From contig NZ_JAEAGP010000001.1 in the NCBI RefSeq assembly GCF_015999305.1, positions 558,001 through 622,000 on the forward strand: DNA of 64,000 bases. Reading direction: 5' to 3'. The notes beneath the pieces are model-generated. The model searched no databases and was not told the DNA's origin. It was given only the letters and a program-made list of their open reading frames with translations. Position 1 is the first letter of the stretch. The number at the start of each line of letters is the position of its first letter. This document shows positions 24,746 through 32,897 of this stretch, piece after piece. The stretch comes from Erythrobacter sp. YJ-T3-07. Its GTDB lineage: Bacteria > Pseudomonadota > Alphaproteobacteria > Sphingomonadales > Sphingomonadaceae. The translations under genes and the position numbers were made by a program.

Positions 24746-25795
24746 ATGTCGGTCAGGATCATCGTCGCGACGTTTCTCGTCTGCCTGCTGGGCAGCGCTG
24801 CGGCGGCGCAACCGCTGCCGCGCTACGATCTGGACCAGCTTGAGGCTGCGATCGACAAGGGCGAGTTGGGCGATATCGCCGCGCTCGCCAGCACGCAGGG
24901 CGGTGAGATCGTCTATCGCAAGCGGTTCGACGGCAAGGCCCCCGGCACTCCGGTAGATATCAAGTCGGCGGGCAAGTCGATTACCGCGCTGGCGGTCGGC
25001 ATGGCGATCATGGATGGCAAGCTGGCCGGGCGCGACGTGGCGGTGTGGCCATATCTCGGCCATTCGCGGGGCGAGCCTTTCGATTCGATCACGGTGGGCG
25101 GCCTGCTCGCGATGGCCAGCGCGCTCGACTGCGACGACCGGGACGGCAAGTCTCCCGGGCAGGAGGAGCGGATGTACCGGACGCGCGAATGGCGCGCCTT
25201 CGCGCTGGACCTCCCCGCGCGCAGCTTCACCCGGGGAGAGAATGGCTACGGCCCGTTCTCCTATTGCACGGCGGGCGTGTTCCTCCTCGGCCAGGTGGTC
25301 GAGACCGCCACGGGCGAGCGGTTCGACGATTACGTCCAGCGCCGCCTGTTCGACCCCCTCGGCATAGCGCGCCCCATCTGGCGGACCTCGCGCAGCGGCG
25401 AGATCCAGTCAGGCGGGCAGCTGACCATTTCGGACGAAGCGCTGCTCAAGATCGGCCGCCTCGTCCTCGATCGCGGGGAATGGGACGGCCGGCAGGTGAT
25501 CGATCGCGCGTGGATCGAGTCGATGCTGACCCCGCGCCACACGCTGGGCGAACACCAATTCTACGGCGACCTGTGGTGGGCAACCCCGCTGCGCGCGGGC
25601 GAGCAATACGTGCCTGCATGGATGATGAAGGGCAATGGCGGCAACATCGTCGCCGTCGTGCCCAGCCACGATGCCGTGCTGGTGGTGCAGACGCGCAATT
25701 ACAACAAGCGCGATGCGGAACGGCACGCGTTCACCGCGCTGTGGGCCATGCTCGGCGCGCTCGCACCGGTTACTGCCCCGGCTATTGCAAGGTAA
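24746..25795 (+). CDS. Exported serine hydrolase, beta-lactamase/class C-like
   Basis: A signal peptide (MSVRIIVATFLVCLLGSAAA) is followed by a penicillin-binding-protein-like serine hydrolase domain. The nucleophile motif SxxK is seen in DIKSAGKSITALAVG. The second motif, usually YxN, appears as YCT in FSYCTAGVFLLGQVVE, and the third region is KGNGGNIVAVVPS. It may act on esters, peptides or cell-wall fragments; true beta-lactamase activity is not implied. A GGAGGAG ribosome-binding site precedes the start. It overlaps the convergent LON-domain gene by 14 bases. Confidence 0.85.
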   Translation: MSVRIIVATFLVCLLGSAAAAQPLPRYDLDQLEAAIDKGELGDIAALASTQGGEIVYRKRFDGKAPGTPVDIKSAGKSITALAVGMAIMDGKLAGRDVAVWPYLGHSRGEPFDSITVGGLLAMASALDCDDRDGKSPGQEERMYRTREWRAFALDLPARSFTRGENGYGPFSYCTAGVFLLGQVVETATGERFDDYVQRRLFDPLGIARPIWRTSRSGEIQSGGQLTISDEALLKIGRLVLDRGEWDGRQVIDRAWIESMLTPRHTLGEHQFYGDLWWATPLRAGEQYVPAWMMKGNGGNIVAVVPSHDAVLVVQTRNYNKRDAERHAFTALWAMLGALAPVTAPAIAR

Positions 25796-26387
25796 CCCGG
25801 TCGTCGGTGCCGTTCTGCCGGCCGAAGAAGTACATCAGCTGGATCAGCAGCTCGCAGCGTGCGGCAAGGTCCGGCGTTTCCAGCAGCGCCTGTTTGGACG
25901 CGGCATCGAAGGGGGCGATCTGGCTGACCCCGTTGATCAGCGACTGGTCGTCGAGCTGGGCGACCGCATCCCAGTCCACCGAATAGCCCTGCGCGTCGGC
26001 GAAACGGCGGGCTTCGCGTTCGAACCCGGCGCGCTCGATCCCGCTGAGCACTTCATCGCCGTCCTCGGCGATCAGCTCGCCCTCGATCTGGCGGAAGGGG
26101 GTGGCGACATCGAGCTCGCGAATCATGCGAAAGCGGCTCTCCCCGTCGAGCACGAGGTTGTAGCGTCCGTCGTCCATCGCTTCGACATCGGCGATCTTGC
26201 CCACGCAGCCGATGTCGTAGAGCGGCGATCCGTCGCGCGTGGTCTTGGGCTGGATCATCGCGATTCGCCGGTCGCGCGCCAGCGCATCGCTGACCAGCGC
26301 GCGATAGCGCGGCTCGAACATATGCAGCGGCAATTGCAGGCCGGGGAACAGGATCGCGCCGGTAAGCGGGAAGATGGACAGCCGCAT
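25782..26387 (-). CDS. LON peptidase substrate-binding (PUA-like) domain protein
   Basis: The 201-residue protein begins MRLSIFPLTGAILFPGLQLP and HMFEPRYRALVSDAL, followed by IGCVGKIADVEAMDDGRYNLVLDGESRF, the typical N-terminal LON substrate-binding domain. No ATPase or protease domain is attached. Such standalone proteins are of uncertain role in protein quality control. It starts five bases after the thioredoxin-TPR gene, so the two are cotranscribed, which fits a shared proteostasis role. Confidence 0.9.
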   Translation of the reverse strand: MRLSIFPLTGAILFPGLQLPLHMFEPRYRALVSDALARDRRIAMIQPKTTRDGSPLYDIGCVGKIADVEAMDDGRYNLVLDGESRFRMIRELDVATPFRQIEGELIAEDGDEVLSGIERAGFEREARRFADAQGYSVDWDAVAQLDDQSLINGVSQIAPFDAASKQALLETPDLAARCELLIQLMYFFGRQNGTDDRVTLQ

Positions 26388-26392
26388 CGGGC

Positions 26393-27322
26393 CTAACCGA
26401 ACAGGATCTTGGACAGGCGACGACGGGTGGCAACCACCCATGCGTCTTCCAGACCGACCGCCTCGAAGATCTGCAGCAGCTTGGTCCGCGCCGCGCCTTC
26501 GTTCCATTCACGATTCTCCTCGACCATGCTCAGCAGCTCATCCGCTGCGGCGTCGCGCTGGCCTGCGGCGAAGGCGGCTTCGGCGTAGGCGTAGCGTGCG
26601 TCCATATCGCCCCCATGGGCCTTCTCGCGCAGCGCGGCCAGCTCGCCCTCATCGACCTTCTCGCCCGAGAGTTCCAGCTGCGCACCGGCCTGGGCCACGG
26701 CGGGGTCGGCCTTCTGTTCGTCGGTCAGCGCGTCGAAGGCAGCCTGCGCCTGCTCGTGCTGCCCGTTTGCCAGCAGCGCGCGAATCAGGCCGGACTGGAT
26801 TTCGGGACGGCTCGCGATCTCGGGCGGGGCGGCGGTCGCGATCTCGGTGTAGAGTTGGACGGCTTTCTCGGTCTCGCCCGCATCCAGCAGCTGCTCGCCC
26901 ATGGCGATAAGCTCCTCGACTTCGGGCATGCCATTATTGGCGCCCGAATCGGCACCGGCCGCATTGGGATCGATCGGAAGCTGCGCGAGGATCTGGTCGA
27001 GCGCCTGGGTCAGCTGGCTTTCGCTGCGCGCGCTGGTCAGGTCCGCCACGGGGCGGCCCTGGAACAAGGCGTAGACCGTGGGGATCGACTGGACCTGGAA
27101 CTGGCTGGCGATGAACTGCTCTTCATCGACATTGATCTTCTTCAGGACCACGCCCTTGTCGGCATATTGCGCCGCGACCTTTTCCAGCATCGGGGCGAGC
27201 GCCTTGCACGGGCCGCACCATTCGGCCCAGAAATCGAGCACCACCAGCTTCGTCATCGACGGTTCGACGACTTCCTTCTGGAAGCGTTCGACCGCTTTCT
27301 GTTCCTCGATATTGAGCCCCAT
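26393..27322 (-). CDS. Thioredoxin-TPR chaperone, CnoX/YbbN type
   Basis: The ATG at 27322 (MGLNIEEQKAVERFQ) is preferred over a TTG nine bases upstream. Residues 1-110 are a thioredoxin fold with the intact WCGPC active site, and the rest is an alpha-helical TPR region (for example ETEKAVQLYTEIATAAPPEI and ALLANGQHEQAQAAFDALTD) plus the C-terminal YbbN-type segment ending RRLSKILFG. YbbN/CnoX proteins protect clients from oxidation and hand them to chaperonins. Some family members lack the second Cys; this one keeps both and may be redox active. First gene of a two-gene operon with the LON-domain gene. Confidence 0.9.
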   Translation of the reverse strand: MGLNIEEQKAVERFQKEVVEPSMTKLVVLDFWAEWCGPCKALAPMLEKVAAQYADKGVVLKKINVDEEQFIASQFQVQSIPTVYALFQGRPVADLTSARSESQLTQALDQILAQLPIDPNAAGADSGANNGMPEVEELIAMGEQLLDAGETEKAVQLYTEIATAAPPEIASRPEIQSGLIRALLANGQHEQAQAAFDALTDEQKADPAVAQAGAQLELSGEKVDEGELAALREKAHGGDMDARYAYAEAAFAAGQRDAAADELLSMVEENREWNEGAARTKLLQIFEAVGLEDAWVVATRRRLSKILFG

Positions 27323-27516
27323 GCTGGCCAAGTGCGATCCCCTTCTTTGTCGTGCGGTTGCAGGCTTTCGGTTTGCCCCAATGTGGGCCTTTCGCGGGGG
27401 ATGTGAAGGGCCTGCAAAAACCTGTAATTTAGCGCTTGCGGTACCGGGCCCTCGTTGCTAATTGCCCGCTTCCCGTTCCGGACAGGCCCTCGCGGCCCGC
27501 CGGAAACGCCAAGTGA

Positions 27517-27591
27517 GCGGGCGTAGCTCAGGGGTAGAGCACAACCTTGCCAAGGTTGGGGTCGGGCGTTCGAATCGCCTCGCCCGCTCCA
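27517..27591 (+). tRNA. tRNA-Gly (anticodon GCC)
   Basis: A complete cloverleaf is readable: acceptor GCGGGCG (27517-27523) pairs with CGCCCGC (27581-27587); the D arm contains AGCTCAGGGGTAGAGC; the anticodon stem CAACC-TTGCCAA-GGTTG shows GCC; the T arm contains GTTCGAAT. The CCA end is encoded (27589-27591). No integrase gene or repeated 3' end is found nearby. Confidence 0.96.
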
Positions 27592-27793
27592 TTTTCTTCA
27601 GAACAATCCGGCTTTGCCGGGCGTCCGCGCAGTGCAGTGCGGTTCGCCCGGAATCTTCTGCGTCCTGCGCGGCGGCTACGCGCGCGCTTCGCCGGTCGCC
27701 TGCTTTCCATAGACTTACCGACGAACGAACGATTCGGATCGCCGAAGCGCAATATCGGTCTTGCGCTCGCAAGAATGAAACGTTAGCTGCGGA

Positions 27794-27808
27794 TGATATA
27801 AAGTAACA
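27794..27808. promoter_or_regulatory. Possible Zur-like operator upstream of the TonB receptor
   Basis: TGATATAAAGTAACA agrees at 12 of 15 positions with the common proteobacterial Zur pattern TGTTATA-N-TATAACA and lies 24 bases before the start of a ZnuD-like receptor gene, where zinc control would be expected. The match is imperfect and could be chance in a short AT-rich promoter. Confidence 0.35.
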
Positions 27809-27831
27809 CACAAACAGGATCGTTCCCCCTT

Positions 27832-30015
27832 ATGAAGCTCTCCTCCATCGGCAGCCTGCCGCTGATCGCCATCGCCCTGGCCGCCGTTCCCTGTGCCGCT
27901 CAGGCGCAAACGGCCGATGATCCTGCGGACAGCAGCAGTGACGATGTCGGCGACGACTTCCACAATCGCACCGGCCAGCAGGCGGAGATCGTGGTCACTG
28001 CGGGCAGGAGCCTGAGCCAGCTCGACGTGCTTGCCGGCACCTCGGTCGTCGAGGGGGTCGAACTGCAGAGAAACATGAACGGTCAAGTGGGCGAGATTCT
28101 AGAAGATCTGCCCGGCGTCTCGGGCAGCGGCTTCTCGCCCGGCGCCTCGCGCCCGGTGGTTCGCGGCTTCAGCGGAGAGCGCGTCCGGGTGATGAGCGAC
28201 GGGATCGGATCGCTCGACGCATCGAACACTTCGGACGATCACGCGGTCAGCATCGACCCGCTGACCGTCGAGCGGATCGAGGTTCTGCGCGGCCCCGCAG
28301 TGCTGCTTTACGGCAGCCAGGCGATCGGCGGCGCGGTCAACGTGATCGACAAGCGTATTCCGCGCAGCATTCCCGACGAGCCGATCCATATCGACGGGCT
28401 GGCGAGCTATGACAGCGTCAACGACGAATACCGTGTCGGTGCCTCGGTCGATGCGCCGCTGGGTGGCGGTTTCGTCGCCCATGTCGATGGCAGCTATCTC
28501 AATTCGGGCGACATCCACGTGCCCGGCTATGTGCTGAGCGACGGCTTGCGCGCCGACCTGCTCGCCGATGCGGCGGAGCATGACAGCGACGGCGAACCCG
28601 AAGAGGCCGCCGAACTGCGCGAGGTCGCGAACCAGCAGGGCATCGTGCCCAACACCTTCGTAGAGACCAAGTCGGTCAATGCCGGCCTCGCCTTCTTCTC
28701 CGGCGGCAGCAATTTCGGCTTCGGCGGCGGCTATTACGAGACCACCTATGGTGTGCCCGAAAACCCGGCGGGCGGGCATGAACACGAAGAAGGCGGCGAC
28801 GAGGAAGGCGACGCGGGTGTTTCGATCGGCCTCAAGCAGTATCGCGCCGAATATCGCGGCGACCTGGACCTGGGCTCGGGCTTCCTCGACCGGCTGCAGA
28901 CTCGCGTGGGCTACAGCGACTATACCCACACCGAATTCGAAGGCTCCGAGGTCGGCACGGTGTTCGATGTCGAAGGGTTCGAAGGGCGAGCGGAGTTCAT
29001 CCAGGCTCCCGTAGGCAACCTGCGCGGTTCGTTCGGCGGCCAGTTCTACATTCGCGACTTCTCGGCGACGGGTGAAGAGGCCTTCGTCGCCCCCAACCAG
29101 ACCGAACAGTTCGGCTTCTTCACGCTTCAGGAGCTGAGCTTCGGCGACTTCCAGCTCGAAGGTGCGGCCCGGTTCGAAACCTCCAGCGTGTCCTCGACCC
29201 CGCTGAACGTCGATCGCAACTTCAACATCTTCTCCGGCGCGCTGGGTGTCTCCTACGACATCGGCGGCCTGCGGGTCGGGGTGAACGGATCGCGCGTCGG
29301 CCGTGCCCCTGCGGGCGAGGAACTGTTCGCCAACGGACCGCACGTCGCCACCGGCCAGTACGAGCTGGGCGATGTGGACCTCGAGGTCGAGCGGGCATGG
29401 GGCCTGGAGGGCTTCGTGCGCGGCAATGTCGGCCCGGCGACCATCAGCCTGACCGCGTTCAAGAGTTGGTTCGACAACTACATCTACCTCAACAACACCG
29501 GCACCTTCGTCGGCGACGACGGTGCCGTCCTGCCCGCCGGTGACGAGGACGGGCTGCCGCTGTTCACCTACCTGCAGCAGGATGCGACCTATTACGGGGT
29601 CGAGGCCGAGCTCAACGTGCCCGTAGTCGAGACCGACGCCTTCTCGCTCATCGGCGAAGCGAGTGCCGAGTACGTCAAGGCCGAGCTGGCCGACGGCAGC
29701 CCGGTCCCGCGCATTCCGCCGCTGGGCCTGACCGGCGCGCTGACCGCCAAGACCGGACCGTTCGAAGTGCGCGGCGAGGTCCAGTACTTCGGCGAGCAGG
29801 ACGATGTGCCCGCGTTCGAGAGCGCGACAGATGCCTTCACCTTCGTCAACGCCTCGGTCGCCTGGCGTCCGCTGCGCGGCAACGACAACGTGACGCTGCT
29901 GGCGAAGGTCGACAACATCTTCGACGTCGAAGGCCGCCGCGCGACCAGCTTCACGCGGGACTTCATCCCAATGGCGGGCCGCAACCTCTCGGTCAGCGCA
30001 CGCTTCAGCTTCTAG
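27832..30015 (+). CDS. TonB-dependent outer-membrane receptor, ZnuD-like
   Basis: The 727-residue protein has a signal peptide, a TonB-box-like EIVVTAG segment, a plug domain (VGEILEDLPGVSGSGFSPGASRPVVRGFSGERVRVMSDGIGSLDAS in pieces, then VERIEVLRGPAVLLYGSQAIGGAVNVID) and a 22-strand barrel ending in RFSF with a terminal Phe. The plug's DGIGSLDASNTSDDHAV stretch and an extracellular loop rich in His, Glu and Asp (GGHEHEEGGDEEGDAG) are typical of the ZnuD zinc-receptor group. Zinc or zinc-complex uptake is therefore the likely job. A possible Zur site precedes it. No znuABC neighbour is visible. Confidence 0.88.
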   Translation: MKLSSIGSLPLIAIALAAVPCAAQAQTADDPADSSSDDVGDDFHNRTGQQAEIVVTAGRSLSQLDVLAGTSVVEGVELQRNMNGQVGEILEDLPGVSGSGFSPGASRPVVRGFSGERVRVMSDGIGSLDASNTSDDHAVSIDPLTVERIEVLRGPAVLLYGSQAIGGAVNVIDKRIPRSIPDEPIHIDGLASYDSVNDEYRVGASVDAPLGGGFVAHVDGSYLNSGDIHVPGYVLSDGLRADLLADAAEHDSDGEPEEAAELREVANQQGIVPNTFVETKSVNAGLAFFSGGSNFGFGGGYYETTYGVPENPAGGHEHEEGGDEEGDAGVSIGLKQYRAEYRGDLDLGSGFLDRLQTRVGYSDYTHTEFEGSEVGTVFDVEGFEGRAEFIQAPVGNLRGSFGGQFYIRDFSATGEEAFVAPNQTEQFGFFTLQELSFGDFQLEGAARFETSSVSSTPLNVDRNFNIFSGALGVSYDIGGLRVGVNGSRVGRAPAGEELFANGPHVATGQYELGDVDLEVERAWGLEGFVRGNVGPATISLTAFKSWFDNYIYLNNTGTFVGDDGAVLPAGDEDGLPLFTYLQQDATYYGVEAELNVPVVETDAFSLIGEASAEYVKAELADGSPVPRIPPLGLTGALTAKTGPFEVRGEVQYFGEQDDVPAFESATDAFTFVNASVAWRPLRGNDNVTLLAKVDNIFDVEGRRATSFTRDFIPMAGRNLSVSARFSF

Positions 30016-30031
30016 GCGGGGCCTCCCCCCT

Positions 30032-30523
30032 TCATCCCGCCTGGCCGTCCGCGGGGCCGCTGGCACTTCGTGCCTCGGCCTCGCGGGCACCTCTTTCACG
30101 CCCCTCCGCCCGCACCGCGCGGATTTCGGCCCGCCGCGCGCGGTCCCGTTCGCGCCAGACGTCGACCGATCCGCGCGCCTGCCCATAGGCGAACACCATC
30201 AGCAACCCGCCCGCGATGGCGAGGTTTTTGAGCGCGAGTTGGAGCTGCAGCTGGTCGCCCAGCTGATTGTGGAAGAAGAACACCGTCGCCAGCGTGAAGC
30301 CGAACAGCAGCAGGCTGCTGATCCGGGTGAGGAAGCCGATCGCGAGGAACACGCCGAACACCAGCTCGAAAATCCCGACCGGCAGCGCCAGATTGGCCGG
30401 CAGCGTGGTCACCTTGTCGATAAAGGCCTGCGTCTGGGCGACGTTCATCACCTTGGTCACGCCCGAGATGATGAAGATCATCGCCAGCAACATGCGACCG
30501 ATTACCGAAGCCAGAAACGCCAT
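30032..30523 (-). CDS. DoxX-family membrane protein
   Basis: The 163-residue protein has four membrane helices with the DoxX pattern (IGRMLLAMIFIISGVTKVM at the start, then IFELVFGVFLAIGFLTRISSLLL). The C-terminal 45 residues are a highly charged Arg/Glu/Ala tail with low complexity, longer than in most DoxX proteins. Family members link to thiosulfate metabolism or to redox stress in the membrane, but the role here is unknown. Confidence 0.88.
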   Translation of the reverse strand: MAFLASVIGRMLLAMIFIISGVTKVMNVAQTQAFIDKVTTLPANLALPVGIFELVFGVFLAIGFLTRISSLLLFGFTLATVFFFHNQLGDQLQLQLALKNLAIAGGLLMVFAYGQARGSVDVWRERDRARRAEIRAVRAEGRERGAREAEARSASGPADGQAG

Positions 30524-30593
30524 CTCAATCGGTCTCCCCGTGGTTGTGTCGTGTCTGTAAACCGCATGCGGGCCTTACGGCTCCCGCAGATGG

Positions 30594-31769
30594 TCACTCC
30601 TCCACTTCGAAGGTCAGTTCGGCATGTTTGCGCAGCCGCTCGACCAGCGCTTCGCCGAGGATCGATCCCGGCGTGCCGATCCCGCCCGGCGCATCGCTTT
30701 GAAGCAGCCCGATACCCGTCTCGCCGATCATCCGGCTGGTCGAGCCATAGCCCGGATCGTACCGCCCTTTGACCGCGTAGCGCAGCGTTTCGCCGCTGGC
30801 TGTCTCGCCCACGAACAGCACGTCGTAATAGCCGTTCTCGCGCTCTTCGGGCGTGGGGCCTTCGCCCGGCTTGGGCGGTTTCGCGCCGAACGGGTTCTTC
30901 ATCATCTCGGCGGCAGCGTTCGCCGCTGCCTTGCCCGCTTCGCCAGGGCTGGTCAGGACCATCTCGTCGTAGCGGAAGTCCGCGCCATAGGGGTGGCCCA
31001 GCAGGAAGTTGGTGCGATGGACGTTCTTGGTGTTGATCGGCGCCATCACGAAGGGCGCGGCCCATTTGCCCAGATCGCTTTCGTATTTGGGGATCATCCC
31101 GCCCGGCTGGTCCGGCCCGTCGAAGCCCGGCGTCAGGCCGAAGGGGCTGCGCATGATCTTGATGAGCGAGGGGTCGCGCGCCATCGCCTTCATGCTTTCG
31201 GTGAGGCTCGCGGCGGTGCCGCCCGAGAAAGTTCCCTTCATCGCCCGCACGCGCCCGCGCACCGTCTTGCAAGGCGCGCCGAACCGCTCGCGCGCCTCTT
31301 CCTGGAGCATCAGGACGCCCAGATCGAAGGGGATCGAATCGAAGCCGGAGGAGAAGCTGATCCGTGCCCCGCTCGCTTTCGCATCGGCCTCGTACTTGTC
31401 GATCATCTGCCGCATCCATGCAGGTTCGCCGCACAGGTCGGCGTAGTGCGTGCCGCTCTTGGCGCAGGCGGCGAGCAGCGGCTCGCCATAGAGTTGGTAC
31501 GGCCCGACCGTGGTGATGATGACCTTCGCCTGTTCGCACATCCGGTCGAGGCTGGTGGCATCGGCGGCGTCCGCGACGATCGTGGGCGTAGAATCGGGCG
31601 CGCCAATTTCGCGCTTCACCTCGGCCAGCTTGTCCGGATTGCGGCCCGCCATCGCCCATTTGGGAGCGTCAGGCCTGTCGCCATATTCGCGCAGGAAATG
31701 CTCGGCGACCAGACGCCCGGTATACCCGGTCGCGCCGTAGATCACGATGTCGAATTGCCTGTCAGTCAT
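30594..31769 (-). CDS. Saccharopine dehydrogenase-like NADP-binding protein (trans-acting enoyl reductase type)
   Basis: The 391-residue protein opens with a Rossmann motif, FDIVIYGATGYTGRLVAEHF (GxxGxxG), followed by WAMAGRNPDKLAEVKRE. The central part includes TTVGPYQLYGEPLLAACAKSGTHY and DLCGEPAWMRQMI, typical of the saccharopine dehydrogenase-like family that includes mycobacterial trans-acting enoyl reductases and eukaryotic SCCPDH. Lysine-pathway activity is unlikely from context. The substrate is unknown. It is cytosolic or membrane-peripheral. It precedes doxX by 70 bases on the same strand. Confidence 0.85.
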   Translation of the reverse strand: MTDRQFDIVIYGATGYTGRLVAEHFLREYGDRPDAPKWAMAGRNPDKLAEVKREIGAPDSTPTIVADAADATSLDRMCEQAKVIITTVGPYQLYGEPLLAACAKSGTHYADLCGEPAWMRQMIDKYEADAKASGARISFSSGFDSIPFDLGVLMLQEEARERFGAPCKTVRGRVRAMKGTFSGGTAASLTESMKAMARDPSLIKIMRSPFGLTPGFDGPDQPGGMIPKYESDLGKWAAPFVMAPINTKNVHRTNFLLGHPYGADFRYDEMVLTSPGEAGKAAANAAAEMMKNPFGAKPPKPGEGPTPEERENGYYDVLFVGETASGETLRYAVKGRYDPGYGSTSRMIGETGIGLLQSDAPGGIGTPGSILGEALVERLRKHAELTFEVEE

Positions 31770-32151
31770 ATGCGCTCTCTCCTCTTTCCCCCGTCACCCC
31801 CGCGCAGGCGGGATGTGTGGTGTGTGTGCTGCGGAAGGACTTGCGTGTCAAAGCCGCTTTTCCGCCAGGCGCGAGCTGGCCTGACACACCTGACACAGTG
31901 TCTAACGACAAAATTCTGCCGGTTCGGGCTGGCCGGGACGGCGGGCATGCAGGCGGCGGGAGTGGCGCAGAGAAGCTGCATGACCGCATTGTGCCACTAT
32001 GCGGTCGAGTAGGAAAACGTAGCGCCCGATCGACGCGGAACTGAAATGATCGTCAATCACGCCGGAAATTCACGGCTATTCCCGAATATTCCGCTTGAAT
32101 TCCTGCCATTCCTCCCCGTGAATAGAGGTCATCGCAACGGGACAGCCTGGA
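31770..32151. other. 382-bp gene-free divergent promoter region
   Basis: This lies between the divergent saccharopine dehydrogenase-like gene and the XRE regulator. No gene with native codon use is seen. It contains a perfect 11-bp palindrome GACACAGTGTC at 31892-31902, next to a TGACACACC half-like repeat (31882-31890), and an AT-rich stretch at 32070-32100 that could be the regulator's promoter. Confidence 0.4.
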
Positions 32152-32802
32152 ATGAAATTCGGCGACTATCTGAAGCACAAGAGAGCGCAGCGCGGCTGGA
32201 CACAGCCCGAGGCTGCAGCACGTGCGAAGATCGAGCAGAGCTATCTCTCCAAGCTGGAGAACGGCAAGTCGATCCCTTCGAGCGATATCTATCACCGGCT
32301 GGTCGATGCCTATGGCATTGATGCGCAGGAAATGGCCGGCGTGCTGTTCCCCGCCGAACTCGACCGGTTGCGCGAGATCGACGCCCTGCGCGACCTGCTG
32401 TTGGAGCGTTCACGCGCCGACATCCAGACGCCCCGCAGGCTGCTGATCGCAGGACTTGCCGCGCTGATGATCGGCGGCGGCTTCGTCGGTTTCTCGCAGG
32501 TCGAGCCTGCGCGCATTCTCACGCAGTATACCTACCAATCGAGCGGCGTGATCGCCGCCAATGCCCCGGCGAATACCGAAATTCCGCCGGGTGCGCCGGG
32601 CGAAGACGAGCAGACCAGGTTCATCACCCAGATGCGCGGGCCAATGTTCACCGAACAGGTGCCCGGCGGCAAGCGCGTATGGAACCTGGTCGGCAGCGGC
32701 GTGACCGTAAAGGCTCCGCCATATCGATGGGCGCTGATCCCCGGGATGGCGCTGATCATCGGCGGGCTGGGCTGCTTCTTCGTCGCCTGGCGATGGCGAT
32801 GA
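32152..32802 (+). CDS. Membrane-tethered XRE-family transcriptional regulator
   Basis: Residues 5-62 are a helix-turn-helix XRE domain (LKHKRAQRGWTQPEAAARA, then QSYLSKLENGKSIPSSDIYHRL). A linker helix follows, then a membrane span near residues 96-115 (LLIAGLAALMIGGGFVGF), an external segment of about 70 residues, and a second span near 193-213. The DNA-binding part is therefore cytosolic and the sensor part faces the periplasm. This suggests a one-component regulator reading an envelope signal. Its target may be its divergent neighbour or the serine hydrolase gene downstream. Confidence 0.85.
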   Translation: MKFGDYLKHKRAQRGWTQPEAAARAKIEQSYLSKLENGKSIPSSDIYHRLVDAYGIDAQEMAGVLFPAELDRLREIDALRDLLLERSRADIQTPRRLLIAGLAALMIGGGFVGFSQVEPARILTQYTYQSSGVIAANAPANTEIPPGAPGEDEQTRFITQMRGPMFTEQVPGGKRVWNLVGSGVTVKAPPYRWALIPGMALIIGGLGCFFVAWRWR

Positions 32803-32897
32803 CCTGCTGACGCACTGATCCCCTGAAAGTCCGACCAACCCCGCACGCGCACGATTTGCGCGACCCTTTCGCTCGTCCTCCGAAGAAGGAAAGTACG

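Noticed and set aside
27517..27591. tRNA-Gly as an island attachment site
   Set aside because: No integrase and no direct repeat of the tRNA 3' end within the window; neighbours look native.
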